A stretch of DNA of 64,000 nt, taken from contig NZ_JAQFII010000001.1 of NCBI RefSeq assembly GCF_029504575.1, forward strand, positions 6,517,001-6,581,000, in the 5' to 3' direction. Below, piece after piece: positions 38,134-47,238 of the stretch. The position numbers and the translations under genes are program-made. Each line of letters starts with the position of its first letter. The stretch's first letter is position 1. Source of the DNA: Streptomyces sp. SPB162 (lineage in GTDB: Bacteria; Actinomycetota; Actinomycetes; Streptomycetales; Streptomycetaceae). The notes beneath the pieces are model-generated. The model did no database searches. It was not told the DNA's origin and worked only from the letters and a program-made list of their open reading frames with translations.

Positions 38134-39638
38134 ACCTAGATATTCCTTACGGATTGCGGATGCGGGGCCCGGCAGGAACCCACCGGGCGGCTCGGCCTGC
38201 CACGGTGGACGGTGTGGGAGTCCGCACCGTATGCACCTCAGTCCTCGTCGCTGCGCTGACCGCCGTCGTCGCCGTCACCATCCGCTCGGGAAGTTCCGAA
38301 GCGCACCCCCAGCACCTCCTCTACTGGTACGCCGCCGCCTGGGCGCTGTTCGCCGGAGCCGCGTGGACCGTCCGCAAGGTGCCCGTACGCGCCGCCGTGG
38401 TCCTGGTGCTCGCCGGCAGCGCCGCGCTATCGCTCGCCGCGCTGAGCGGACCACCGCGCACCAGTAGCGACATGTACCGCTACGCCTGGGACGGCCGGGT
38501 CCAAGCCACGGGCATCTCCCCATACGCCTATCCGCCCGCCGCGCCCGAACTGGCCGGGCTGCGCGACCGCTGGCTCTTCCCACCTGGACAAGTCTGCATC
38601 GCCCCAGATGTCCACCGGCTGGGCGGCGGCTTCTGCACGCTGATGAACCGACCTGGTGTGAACACCATCTACCCGCCGGTCGCGGAGGGTTGGTTCCTCG
38701 CCGTCCACGCCCTGTCGCCCGACGGCGCCCGCCACAAGCCGACCCAGATCGCGGGCGCCCTGCTGGCCGTCGGGACCACCGCCGCCCTGCTCCTGGTCCT
38801 GCGGCGGCGCGGCGATCCGCGGCGCGCGGCGCTGTGGGCCTGGTGTCCCGCGGTGTCCTTCGCGGCGGTCAACGACGCCCACGTCGACACCCTCGGCGTG
38901 CTGCTGACCGTCCTCGCGCTCGGTAAGGCCGCCCTGCCGCGCCGCGGTGCGCTGCTCGGCGCGGCCATCGCCGTCAAACTGATGCCCGCGGTCGTCCTGC
39001 CGGGTGCCCTCGCCCGCCGCGGCCCGCGCGACGCCGCGCACGTCCTGCTGCCCGCCGTCCTGGTGATCGCGCTCGCCTATCTGCCGTACGTCCTGACCTC
39101 GGGCTTCGGCGTCCTCGGCTATCTGCCGGGCTATCTGCGGGAGGAGGGGTACGAGACGGGCAGCATCCGCCGGTTCGCGCTGCTGCGGCTGTTCCTGCCG
39201 GACTCCGTCGCCGCCCCGCTTGCGGTGGCCCTCATCGCGCTGACCGCCCTGTACGTCATGCGCCGCGGCGACCCGGACCGGCCGTGGAGCGGCGCGCTGC
39301 TCGTCACCGGCACCGCGCTGCTCCTGACCTCGCCCTCGTACTACTGGTACGCCCTGCTGGTGGTCGCGCTGGTCGCGCTCGACGGTCGCTGGGAATGGCT
39401 CGCCGTCCCCCTCGCGGGCACCGTCCTCTACATCGGTAACGCCATGGCACTTCCCAGCGAAACTCTCCAACCGTGGTCCTACGGGATCGCGGCGGTGACC
39501 GTCCTGGCGGGCGCTGCAGTGCGGGCATATGGCGAGAGGCAGCGGTCCAGAAATGCCATAGCGGCAAGTGGCACTGCCGCTCCGGTGATCGATGATTTCC
39601 TTGCCACCAGTACCCCGGAACCCACAGCCCGGAGGTGA
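38130..39638 (+). CDS. GT87-like polyprenol-phosphate-dependent membrane mannosyltransferase
   Basis: 502 residues with about ten helices. The catalytic loop after helix 1-2 reads SSDMYRYAWDGRVQATGISP, typical of GT-C enzymes of the GT87/DUF2029 type, with an early Asp. It transfers a hexose from a lipid carrier outside the membrane. The ATG overlaps the methyltransferase stop (ATGA). The tail (RNAIAASGTAAPVIDDFL) is soluble. Last gene of the cassette. Confidence 0.8.
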   Translation: MNLDIPYGLRMRGPAGTHRAARPATVDGVGVRTVCTSVLVAALTAVVAVTIRSGSSEAHPQHLLYWYAAAWALFAGAAWTVRKVPVRAAVVLVLAGSAALSLAALSGPPRTSSDMYRYAWDGRVQATGISPYAYPPAAPELAGLRDRWLFPPGQVCIAPDVHRLGGGFCTLMNRPGVNTIYPPVAEGWFLAVHALSPDGARHKPTQIAGALLAVGTTAALLLVLRRRGDPRRAALWAWCPAVSFAAVNDAHVDTLGVLLTVLALGKAALPRRGALLGAAIAVKLMPAVVLPGALARRGPRDAAHVLLPAVLVIALAYLPYVLTSGFGVLGYLPGYLREEGYETGSIRRFALLRLFLPDSVAAPLAVALIALTALYVMRRGDPDRPWSGALLVTGTALLLTSPSYYWYALLVVALVALDGRWEWLAVPLAGTVLYIGNAMALPSETLQPWSYGIAAVTVLAGAAVRAYGERQRSRNAIAASGTAAPVIDDFLATSTPEPTARR

Positions 39639-39677
39639 ACCCGGCGTCGATGTTCGACGCTCGTTGTCGTAATGTCG

Positions 39678-41126
39678 CTAGGGAACCGGAGTTGACGGAG
39701 TGTTGGTTGAGCGCGCTGCCTGGGCCAGAGCCTGTTGGTCCGCGAGGGCAATCGCGAGTTCCCCGGCCGCAGTGGGGTGCAGTGGTGCGTCCGCGTCTGG
39801 TCCTTGAACGAATGACTCGTCGCTGCAGAGCCGGTGTCCGTCGAAGTGCTGCTGGACGTCGATGAATCCGAAGGTCTGCGCCCCCTCGCGGAGGACGGCG
39901 TTGAGGTCTGACAGCCGGGACTCCAGAACCTTCGCCTTGTCGGCGGTGATCCCTTGACCGGCCAGGCAGCCCACGTCGTCTCCGAAGGGGTTGTAGTACT
40001 CGTTGATGAGGACCGTGGGATGCTGAGGCAAGGCCGCCAAGTTCCCGAGCAGCGTGTAGTAGTCGTAGGCGAATGCCGCGATCTGCTGATGGAAGTAGGC
40101 GGTTGACGCACGGTCGCCGCAGGCATCTGCCGCTGCGCACACGGCTGCCAGGGCCGACCAGTGCACATCGTTGGCCCCGACACTCACAATGACGACCGAG
40201 GCTTTCGGGGAGCGGACGACCGCGGACAGTTGGGGCGGAGCTTCGCTGGCCCCGGCTTTCTGGGTGCCGAGCAGGCCCTCTCTGATGGTGGCGCTGCTGC
40301 AGGCCGCGTTCCAGGTGTTCCAGCCGTTGACCTCGCCCAGACGCACAGCGTAGGCGTCCTTGCTGCGCCGGCATGCCCGGTCCAGCGTGCTGGGATGGTC
40401 GACCAGGGGATTGCCGTCTCCCGCTGCGGTCGAGTCCCCAATGATGACGGCCTCGATCCCCGGCATGGTGGGGCCGCCCGTTGCTGCCGTTGCCGGCGGA
40501 CTCTTGCCGACCAGGTCCTCAATCGATCGCACCTGCCGCAGTGCCCGCGGTGTGGACGCCGCCAGGAGATAGACGCCCGCTGCGTTCAGGGCGCACATCC
40601 CCACTACGGTGGCGGCCAATATCTTGATCATCCAGGCTCGCGAGGAGCGCCGAAGCCCTGCGACTGCCACGGTCATGAGCGCTGCGAAGCCGGCCGCGAT
40701 CAGTGTCTGCCACAGGAGGTAGCGTGCCCAGCCCGAGGTCAGGGCTCGGCTGAGGTCTGTCTCGATATTCTGTTGGCCGCCCGGCTGGGTGACGGCGTTG
40801 GTCTGGGCGTTCAACGTGATCTGCGCGAGCTTGAGACGTGGCCGGATGGGTCCGTCGAACTGCGGTTTGGTCGCGATCACTTCACCGAAGAGATCGAGCT
40901 CGCCCGGCCCTGACCATTGCAGATCCGGTGCTGCCGCACCTACCTGCACCCTCTGTCCCACTCCGGAAACTGACTGGAGCGGCGTCACTCGCACCGAAAG
41001 CCAGATGGACAGAGCAGCGATGCACGCGAATGCTCCTGCGTACCCCATGATGACCGTGGCCCGGCGGCGCCAGAGACGCACGGTGTTCCCCCTGCTCACC
41101 CACCTCGACTGATCGATACCCGCCAC
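39678..41126 (-). CDS. membrane-anchored SGNH/GDSL hydrolase
   Basis: 482 residues. N-terminal helix (VIMGYAGAFACIAALSIWL), further helices (WQTLIAAGFAALMTVAVAG; IKILAATVVGMCALNAAGV) and a C-terminal SGNH domain: block I AVIIGDSTAAGDG, block III VIVSVGANDVHW, final His in APLHPTAAGELA. Acts outside the cell, probably as an esterase on a cell-envelope or small substrate. It converges with the glycosyltransferase cassette. Confidence 0.8.
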   Translation of the reverse strand: MAGIDQSRWVSRGNTVRLWRRRATVIMGYAGAFACIAALSIWLSVRVTPLQSVSGVGQRVQVGAAAPDLQWSGPGELDLFGEVIATKPQFDGPIRPRLKLAQITLNAQTNAVTQPGGQQNIETDLSRALTSGWARYLLWQTLIAAGFAALMTVAVAGLRRSSRAWMIKILAATVVGMCALNAAGVYLLAASTPRALRQVRSIEDLVGKSPPATAATGGPTMPGIEAVIIGDSTAAGDGNPLVDHPSTLDRACRRSKDAYAVRLGEVNGWNTWNAACSSATIREGLLGTQKAGASEAPPQLSAVVRSPKASVVIVSVGANDVHWSALAAVCAAADACGDRASTAYFHQQIAAFAYDYYTLLGNLAALPQHPTVLINEYYNPFGDDVGCLAGQGITADKAKVLESRLSDLNAVLREGAQTFGFIDVQQHFDGHRLCSDESFVQGPDADAPLHPTAAGELAIALADQQALAQAARSTNTPSTPVP

Positions 41127-41421
41127 CTCCAGCTCCGTGACGTCCGATCGCTGGAAGGCGCGGGCCCGGTCCGTCCTGTTTCGATGCTGACCCCCACGCT
41201 AACGCGCTGGGCGCTATCGGCAGCGAAGGGCCTGAACCGCCGGAATCCGGGTAGTCGGCCCCCAGGCTACCTTGCACTGTGCAAATATGGAGACTGCGGT
41301 GCGACCGAATGCAAGGAGAACAGGCACCTGCGGCCGTACGTGCCGTTGCGGCCCCGTTCCCCACGGGTGCGGTCCGCATGATCGGGACGCGTCTGTGACG
41401 ACGCGGGCCAGGAGGAAGACC

Positions 41422-42513
41422 TTGGATCGGACGGCGCCGCCCCAACGCCAATTCCTACTTGTGGCTATACCGTTCGCCGCGATGGCCATCGTCGCGGGCG
41501 TCGATCTGCTGGCAGGTCCGGACGTGGGATTTCTGCCCTTGTTCTCCCTGGGGCCGGCCTTCGCGTGCGCAGCGGGAACGGTGCGCAGAGCCTTGCTGGT
41601 GGGTGCCCTGGCCTGGGTGCTGTGTCTGAGCGTGGCTTCCTATGACGGCCTGCTGCTGTCGCATCGGGTGACGGTTGCGCTGGCCTCGACTCTGGGCGTC
41701 ACCGCGGCAGCTGCTCTGGCTGCCTCCATCCGACGTCGTCACGAACATGAGCTGGCGGATGTACGTTCGGTCGCCGAAGTCGCCCAGCGCGTCCTGCTGC
41801 GCCCGGTGCCACGATATGCGGGGCTCATGCGTATCGCGGTGTCGTACACCTCGGCTGCCGCCGAGGCCCGAATCGGCGGAGACCTCTACGAAGTCGTGCC
41901 CCTGGGTGCGGGAGCTCGGGTCATCGTCGGTGACGTACAGGGCAAGGGGCTGGACGCGGTAGAGACCGCGGCCGTGGTCCTGGGCGCATTTCGCGAGGCT
42001 GCGCCCGAAAACATGTCCCTCGACATGGTCGGTGACCGGTTGGAACGCTCCTTGAACCGACGCTTGGAGGGAGAGGAGTTCGTGACTGCGGTGCTCGCTG
42101 AGATCGGCGAGGACCACAGTGTGCTCATGCTCAACTACGGTCACCCGGCGCCGCTGCTGCTGCGAGCAAACGGCGCGGTCCAGTTCGCGGAACCGGACAG
42201 CTACGCCGCGCCCCTGGGGCTAGCCTCCCTGGGGCCCCCGAGTCCTACGCCGTACAAAGTCGAATTGGCTCGCGGCGACCAGATGCTCCTGTACACCGAC
42301 GGAGTCACCGAAACCCGCGATGAGCACGGACAGTTCTACCCCTTGGCGCAACGGGCCCATCTGCTGGACGAGTTCGACCCCGAGACCGCGCTCGAGGCCC
42401 TTCGGCTCGATCTGGTCGCCTACGCGCACGGGCCCTTGCGTGACGACGCCGCGATGATGCTGCTGCGTCATCGCGACGTGCCTGACCAGGTCGGTATACC
42501 GGGCCGGGACTAA
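41422..42513 (+). CDS. membrane PP2C/SpoIIE-type serine phosphatase
   Basis: About 363 residues. Three to four N-terminal helices (FLLVAIPFAAMAIVAGVDL; LLVGALAWVLCLSVASYDG; VTVALASTLGVTAAAALAA), then the phosphatase: IGGDLYEVVPLG, GDVQGKGLDAVETAA, LNYGHPAPLLL, LLYTDGVTETRDE and DDAAMMLLR with the metal-binding Asp residues. In Streptomyces such enzymes act on anti-anti-sigma factors, so the STAS proteins in this window are possible targets (inference). The TTG at 41422 has a perfect AGGAGG six bases upstream; the frame is open to 41272. Confidence 0.85.
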   Translation: MDRTAPPQRQFLLVAIPFAAMAIVAGVDLLAGPDVGFLPLFSLGPAFACAAGTVRRALLVGALAWVLCLSVASYDGLLLSHRVTVALASTLGVTAAAALAASIRRRHEHELADVRSVAEVAQRVLLRPVPRYAGLMRIAVSYTSAAAEARIGGDLYEVVPLGAGARVIVGDVQGKGLDAVETAAVVLGAFREAAPENMSLDMVGDRLERSLNRRLEGEEFVTAVLAEIGEDHSVLMLNYGHPAPLLLRANGAVQFAEPDSYAAPLGLASLGPPSPTPYKVELARGDQMLLYTDGVTETRDEHGQFYPLAQRAHLLDEFDPETALEALRLDLVAYAHGPLRDDAAMMLLRHRDVPDQVGIPGRD

Positions 42514-42595
42514 CAGCGACATCGGTTCCGTTGCCAGGCGAGTTGGCCGCTGAGATGCCGCTCCGGGCGCCGCCGCGGGGGTGGGATTGATCCAT

Positions 42596-43021
42596 TCACG
42601 GGGCGCTGGGAGGGTCCCCGGCGGCCTGGAGCCGGCGTCGCAGGGTGGCGGCGAAGTCCTCGGCGCGCGAGAGCTGGACCCGTAGGTCGGCGATGCGGTC
42701 CTGGGCGGCCTGTTCGTAGCCGCGCACCTGTTCCAGCAGTCTCTCCCGTTCCCCGGGCTCAACGGGCGTGTCGGTGTCGAGGCGGTCGGTGGCTTCCAAC
42801 AAGTCGCGCATCTGGTCGAGGGCGAAGCCCAGCGGCTTCATCCGGCGGATCACCATCAGGCGGGCAACGTCGGTTTCGGTGTAGAGCCGGAAGCCGCCCT
42901 GGGAGCGAGCGGAGGGGGCGACGAGGCCGGCTTCCTCGTAGTGGCGGATGGTCCGCAGGGACAGTTCGGTTCGGGTCGCTACCTCGCCGATCTGCATGTG
43001 TTCGGATTCCACGCCCGTCAC
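42596..43021 (-). CDS. MerR-family transcriptional regulator
   Basis: 141 residues. The winged helix is clear: MQIGEVATRTELSLRTIRHY and EEAGLVAPSARSQGGFRLY, then a long coiled-coil (RERLLEQVRGYEQAAQDRIA) for dimer formation. No Cys for metal sensing. Start at 43021, or ATG 42997. A 20-base dyad lies on its upstream side, between it and SulP, so it likely controls itself and perhaps the transporter. Confidence 0.85.
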   Translation of the reverse strand: MTGVESEHMQIGEVATRTELSLRTIRHYEEAGLVAPSARSQGGFRLYTETDVARLMVIRRMKPLGFALDQMRDLLEATDRLDTDTPVEPGERERLLEQVRGYEQAAQDRIADLRVQLSRAEDFAATLRRRLQAAGDPPSAP

Positions 43022-43074
43022 CCCTGGCCTTTCGCGTCCACAGATTCACTTCGAAGTCGGCGTCCCGGCCATCC

Positions 43075-43094
43075 CTACTCTAACGTTAGGGTAG
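43075..43094. promoter_or_regulatory. MerR-type operator dyad
   Basis: CTACTCTAACGTTAGGGTAG is a dyad with a perfect 10-base core CTAACGTTAG and outer arms pairing with one mismatch. It lies about 55 bases upstream of merR. The core with flanking CT/AG is typical of operators of MerR regulators in Streptomyces. Probable autoregulatory site. Confidence 0.65.
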
Positions 43095-43422
43095 AGTTAA
43101 GGAGCGCGGAGGCGGCCTACGTGCCCCCGCCGACCTGCGGCCTTCGAGTCTAGGGGCGGGCTGCCCGCCCGTCGGGGCCAATGGCGTCCCCGCGAAGCCC
43201 GCTGAGCAGGAGATGCAGCGCGCGCAGCCGGAGGTGCCCGCGTTGTCTTCGGCCTTCCGTGCTATCCCCCTGCGTGCTCACCGAGATGACCGGGCGCCTT
43301 GAAGCCGGCCCCAATCCGGCCCGTCCGCCTTCGCTCACCGCCTCCAAGCGATCCGCGGAGGCCGTCTCTGAGTCCGCGTTCAGATTCTCGCGCGCCCCTC
43401 CGGTCGCGCCCGAGCACGACAG
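43095..43422. other. leader region of the SulP gene with a hairpin
   Basis: About 330 bases between the MerR dyad and SulP. A stem-loop (GGGCGGG, loop CTG, CCCGCCC, near 43154-43170) is preceded by a 10-codon open frame from a GTG near 43119. This could be a terminator or an attenuator in the leader. A minus-strand open frame to 43347 has no family resemblance. Confidence 0.35.
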
Positions 43423-44934
43423 GTGCCTACCGACTTGCCGACGTCCCTGATCACCGCTGCCGCGCGCCTACGCGGCTCCCACCCTGCCTGGCTGTCACCG
43501 AAGGTTGCCCGCACCGAGGCGATCGCGGGCCTCGTTGTCGCGCTCGCGCTGATCCCCGAGGCGATCTCGTTCTCGATCATCGCCGGTGTCGACCCGAAGA
43601 TCGGTCTGTTCGCGTCCTTCACGATGGCCGTGACCATCGCGATCGTCGGCGGGCGCCCCGCGATGATCTCCGCCGCCACCGGGGCCGTCGCCCTGGTCAT
43701 CGCTCCTCTGAACCGCCAGCACGGCCTGGGGTACCTCGTTGCCTGCGTCATCCTCGCGGGCGTCTTCCAGCTCGTCCTGGGCGCGTTGGGCGTCGCCAAG
43801 CTCATGCGGTTCGTGCCGCGCTCGGTGATGGTCGGCTTCGTCAACGCCCTGGCTATCCTGATCTTCACGGCGCAGATCCCCAACATGGTGGACGTGCCAT
43901 GGGCGGTCTACCCGCTCGTCGCGGGTGGCCTGGCCCTCATGGTGCTGTCCCCACGGATCACCAAGGTGATCCCGGCGCCGCTGGTGTCCATCGTGACCCT
44001 GACCGCAATGACGGTGGGCGCCGGCATCGCGGTGCCGAGCGTGGGTGACAAGGGCAAGCTGCCCTCATCCCTGCCGGTGCCGGGCCTGCCGGACGTGCCG
44101 TTCACCGCCCATACTTTGACGATCATCGCGCCTTACGCGCTCGCCATGGCGCTGGTGGGCCTGATGGAGTCGCTGATGACCGCCAAACTCGTCGACGACA
44201 TCACCGAGACCCGCTCGAACAAGACCCGCGAATCGATCGGCCAGGGCATCGCCAACATCGTCACCGGCTTCTTCGGTGGCATGGGCGGCTGCGCCATGAT
44301 CGGCCAGACCATGATCAATGTGAAGACGTCCGGTGCCCGCACCCGCTTGTCCACCTTCCTTGCGGGCGCCTTTCTGATGCTGCTGTGCATCGGCTTCGGC
44401 CCCGTCGTCTCGGACATCCCCATGGCCGCGCTCGTCGCCGTAATGGTCCTTGTCTCCTTCGGCACCTTCGACTGGCACTCCATCGCTCCCAGGACGCTGC
44501 AGCGGATGCCCGCCGGCGAGATCACCGTCATGGTGATCACCGTTGCCGTGGTCGTTGCGACCAGCAACCTCGCCATCGGCGTCGTCGTCGGTTCCGTCAC
44601 CGCGATGGTCATCTTCGCCAAGCGCGTCGCCCACCTTGTCAACGTCTCCGCGGCTGCCGACCCAGCTGGCACCAGCGTCGTCTACACGGTCACTGGAGCC
44701 CTGTTCTTCGCTTCCAGTAACGACCTCGTCGGCCGCTTCGACTACAGCGGAGACCCGGACAGGGTCATTATCGACCTCACTGCCGCGCACATCTGGGACG
44801 CCTCCTCCGTCGCAGCCCTCGACGCCATCGAGACGAAATACGGGAAGCGCGGTAAGACGGTTGAGATCATCGGTCTCAACCAGCCCAGCGCCAAGATCCA
44901 CGAAACCCTGAGCGGTGAACTCACCAGCCAATGA
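43423..44934 (+). CDS. SulP-family anion transporter with STAS domain
   Basis: 503 residues. SulP core: TEAIAGLVVALALIPEAISF, FTMAVTIAIVGGRPAMISAA, GMGGCAMIGQTMINV, about 12 helices. The C-terminal STAS domain is VVYTVTGALFFASSNDLVGR ... VIIDLTAAHIWDASSVAALD. It takes up sulfate, bicarbonate or another anion. GTG 43423 has only a weak ribosome site (GACAG). Probably under control of the divergent MerR regulator. Confidence 0.9.
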   Translation: MPTDLPTSLITAAARLRGSHPAWLSPKVARTEAIAGLVVALALIPEAISFSIIAGVDPKIGLFASFTMAVTIAIVGGRPAMISAATGAVALVIAPLNRQHGLGYLVACVILAGVFQLVLGALGVAKLMRFVPRSVMVGFVNALAILIFTAQIPNMVDVPWAVYPLVAGGLALMVLSPRITKVIPAPLVSIVTLTAMTVGAGIAVPSVGDKGKLPSSLPVPGLPDVPFTAHTLTIIAPYALAMALVGLMESLMTAKLVDDITETRSNKTRESIGQGIANIVTGFFGGMGGCAMIGQTMINVKTSGARTRLSTFLAGAFLMLLCIGFGPVVSDIPMAALVAVMVLVSFGTFDWHSIAPRTLQRMPAGEITVMVITVAVVVATSNLAIGVVVGSVTAMVIFAKRVAHLVNVSAAADPAGTSVVYTVTGALFFASSNDLVGRFDYSGDPDRVIIDLTAAHIWDASSVAALDAIETKYGKRGKTVEIIGLNQPSAKIHETLSGELTSQ

Positions 44935-45155
44935 GAGCCTGCGCCGGCAGGGCGCCGAGTGTGTCCTGGGCTGAGTGCGGTGGCAGTGCGGTGCGCGGCC
45001 CCTGGCATGGGCGGCGTGTAGGTGGGAGGCGCGATCTCGCGCACCCGCCGGAGCCTTGCCGGTGGGAACCTCGGCAGTTTCACCAGCGTTGTTTGGTCAT
45101 GTAGGCGTTTTCGACGACAGGCGCGGTTCCAGCGCTGGATTGAGTAGGGGTTTGT

Positions 45156-45731
45156 ATGGGTGTCAGCCTTGCTAAGGGCGGCAATGTCTCGCTGACCAAG
45201 GAGGCCCCGGGGCTGACGGCGGTCATCGTGGGACTGGGCTGGGACGCACGCAGCACCACAGGCGCCGATTTCGACCTCGACGCCAGCGCGCTGCTGGTCA
45301 ATACGAGCGGCAAGGTCGCCTCGGATCAGCACTTCGTCTTCTACAACAACCTCAAGAGCCCGGACGGCTCGGTCGAGCACACCGGCGACAACCTCACGGG
45401 TGAGGGCGAAGGCGACGACGAGGCCGTCAAGGTCAACCTCGCCGCTGTCCCCGCCGACATCGACAAGATCGTGTTCCCGGTCTCGATCCACGAGGGCGAG
45501 AGCCGTCAGCAGAGCTTCGGCCAGGTCCGCAACGCGTTCATCCGTGTGGTGAACCAGGCGGACAACAACGAACTGGCGCGTTACGACCTCACCGAGGACG
45601 CCTCCACCGAGACCGCGATGGTCTTCGGCGAGCTGTACCGCAACGGCGCGGAGTGGAAGTTCCGCGCCATCGGCCAGGGTTACGCCTCCGGACTGCGCGG
45701 CATCGCGCAGGACTTCGGCGTCAACATCTGA
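45156..45731 (+). CDS. terD: TerD-family tellurium resistance/stress protein
   Basis: 191 residues, full-length. Starts [20 protein letters not shown], then [20 protein letters not shown] with the acidic Ca2+ loops, [11 protein letters not shown] and [20 protein letters not shown]. Soluble, Ca2+-binding, linked to tellurite and phage resistance. A strong hairpin separates it from terB just downstream, so the genes may be expressed at different levels. Confidence 0.9.
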   Translation: MGVSLAKGGNVSLTKEAPGLTAVIVGLGWDARSTTGADFDLDASALLVNTSGKVASDQHFVFYNNLKSPDGSVEHTGDNLTGEGEGDDEAVKVNLAAVPADIDKIVFPVSIHEGESRQQSFGQVRNAFIRVVNQADNNELARYDLTEDASTETAMVFGELYRNGAEWKFRAIGQGYASGLRGIAQDFGVNI

Positions 45732-45749
45732 CCTCAAACCACACTGTGT

Positions 45750-45776
45750 CGGGGCCCGCGAACCACGCGGGCCCCG
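45750..45776 (+). terminator. hairpin terminator after terD
   Basis: An 11-base perfect stem (CGGGGCCCGCG / CGCGGGCCCCG) with loop AACCA, starting 18 bases after the terD stop and followed by TTCGGCCGTTT. Strong intrinsic-type terminator, possibly partial, since terB follows on the same strand. Confidence 0.8.
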
Positions 45777-45818
45777 TTCGGCCGTTTCAACAACTTTTTG
45801 CACCCGAGGAGACGCCAG

Positions 45819-46274
45819 ATGGCGCTGTGGGACAAGCTCAAGGAATCCGCATCCACGATGCAGGGCCAGCTCGAAGCGAAGAAGAACGACCTCAAGAGCG
45901 GGTCCTTCCGCGATGCGAGCATGGCCATGTGTGCACTGGTGGCTGCTGCGGATGGTTCCGTCGACCCCTCGGAGCGCCAGCGTGTCGCCTCGCTCATCGC
46001 GAGCAACGAGGTGCTGCGGAACTTCCCCGCCGACGACCTCCAGCGCCGCTTCAACGACTACCTGGCCAAACTGACCGCCGATTTCGACTTCGGGAAGGTC
46101 AGCATCCTCCAGGAGATCGCCAAAGCGAAGAAGAAGCCGACCGAGGCCCGCGCCGTCATCCAGATCGGCATCGTCATCGGTGGCGCCGACGGCGACTTCG
46201 ACAAAAGCGAGCAGGGCGTCGTCCGCGAAGCCTGCTATGCCCTGGGACTTCCGCCCGCTGAATTCGACCTCTGA
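45819..46274 (+). CDS. terB: TerB-family tellurite resistance protein
   Basis: 151 residues from ATG 45819 (GAGGAG upstream). The helical TerB fold is visible: SMAMCALVAAADGSVDPSER, RVASLIASNEVLRNFPADDL and VIQIGIVIGGADGDFDKSEQ, with the paired acidic loops. It normally acts with TerD at the membrane-near Ter complex. Last gene before the mobile block. Confidence 0.9.
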   Translation: MALWDKLKESASTMQGQLEAKKNDLKSGSFRDASMAMCALVAAADGSVDPSERQRVASLIASNEVLRNFPADDLQRRFNDYLAKLTADFDFGKVSILQEIAKAKKKPTEARAVIQIGIVIGGADGDFDKSEQGVVREACYALGLPPAEFDL

Positions 46275-46330
46275 TCGCTATCACGTGGCTGGGTGCAGAA
46301 GCGGCGTATCGACCCTGCCCAGCGGTATGC

Positions 46331-46369
46331 GGCCGGTGCCGGGCACTAGTCTGCTGCCCGACACCGGCC
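46331..46369. terminator. long hairpin after terB
   Basis: 15-base arms (GGCCGGTGCCGGGCA and TGCCCGACACCGGCC) pair with a single mismatch around a nine-base loop, about 57 bases after the terB stop. It probably terminates ter transcription. It also marks the left border of the region with mobile-element genes. Confidence 0.7.
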
Positions 46370-46445
46370 GGTTGTATATGAATGTGCCAATCGGCGCCAG
46401 AGGACTCAGCGGCGGGCCTTGGCCCGATCCAGGGCGGTGACACCG

Positions 46446-47066
46446 ATGGCGTGGCTGATGGACCACCGGGCGGAGTTCGAGCACCTGGTCCGCGATCGGC
46501 TCGGGGTGACGGCCGCGGCCCAGGTGCTGTGGAGCGGGCCGCGCCTGATCTGTATCGCCGGCGACTTCACGCGCTACGACGTGCACGCCGTGCGCGAGCA
46601 TCGGAGGGCGATCGACCTGGTCCGCTACCGACTCTTCGGCAGTGACCTGCTCGGGCTGGAGACCGTCGCGTCCGTAAGCGGTGTGAGCCAGGCCCCGCGC
46701 CGGGCACGTCGGCAGCCGGTCGTAAGGCCGACAGTCGATGTCCGGGCGGCATCAATGAACGCACTGGCGAACGCGGTCGACGAGGTGTTGCTCGGCCTTG
46801 GGGATGGCGTGAACCGCGTGGAGCGCAAGCAGTACCGGGCGTATCAGCGGCTGCGGAACTTCGCTTGTGTATGTTTGCCCCAGCGGAGCAAGCTCCTCGT
46901 CTACCTCAAGGTCGATCCGAAGCGCGTCGACCTTGTTCCCGGGTTTACCCGGGATGTGTCCGGGCTCGGCCACCACGGGACGGGCGACTTGGAGGTGCAG
47001 CTCCGCACGGCCAGAGACGTGGAGCGTGCGCAGGATCTGTTCCGCGCGAGCTATGCAGCCGCCTGA
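46446..47066 (+). CDS. DUF5655-type protein, probably N-terminally truncated
   Basis: About 206 residues. The C-terminal part is the DUF5655 domain (FACVCLPQRSKLLVYLKVDP, FTRDVSGLGHHGTGDLEVQL). The N-terminal part (WLMDHRAEFEHLVRDRLG, LWSGPRLICIAGDFTRYDVH) resembles the second half of a NucS/DUF91-like nuclease domain whose first half (with the catalytic Glu/Lys) is missing. Full relatives are about 300 residues. So it may be a cut-off copy left at the border of the mobile block. Confidence 0.55.
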   Translation: MAWLMDHRAEFEHLVRDRLGVTAAAQVLWSGPRLICIAGDFTRYDVHAVREHRRAIDLVRYRLFGSDLLGLETVASVSGVSQAPRRARRQPVVRPTVDVRAASMNALANAVDEVLLGLGDGVNRVERKQYRAYQRLRNFACVCLPQRSKLLVYLKVDPKRVDLVPGFTRDVSGLGHHGTGDLEVQLRTARDVERAQDLFRASYAAA

Positions 47067-47173
47067 TCGCTCGACCGCGCCTTGGCGGTGAGCGGTTCGC
47101 GCTGGGCTTGGGGTCGTCGGGGGGCGCCTTTCGTCGTATGGGTATGTCGTGGCGGTGGACTACTAATGATGGG

Positions 47174-47220
47174 CGGGACCGCCGGTTTGGCTAACCGGCG
47201 ATCCCGCGCTATATTGCCCC
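47174..47220. other. stem-loop, left copy of a pair that brackets the mobile block
   Basis: An 8-base perfect stem (CGCCGGTT / AACCGGCG, loop TGGCT) with a further 5-base stem (CGGGA / TCCCG) outside. It follows the last DUF317 gene of the leftward train by about 35 bases. The 26 bases at 47180-47205 recur exactly at 63566, and the following GCTATATTGCCCC matches GCTATGTTCCCCC there. A terminator is the simplest reading, but the conservation beyond the stem suggests more. Confidence 0.7.
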
Positions 47221-47238
47221 GCTTCGAGGTGCGAGTGA

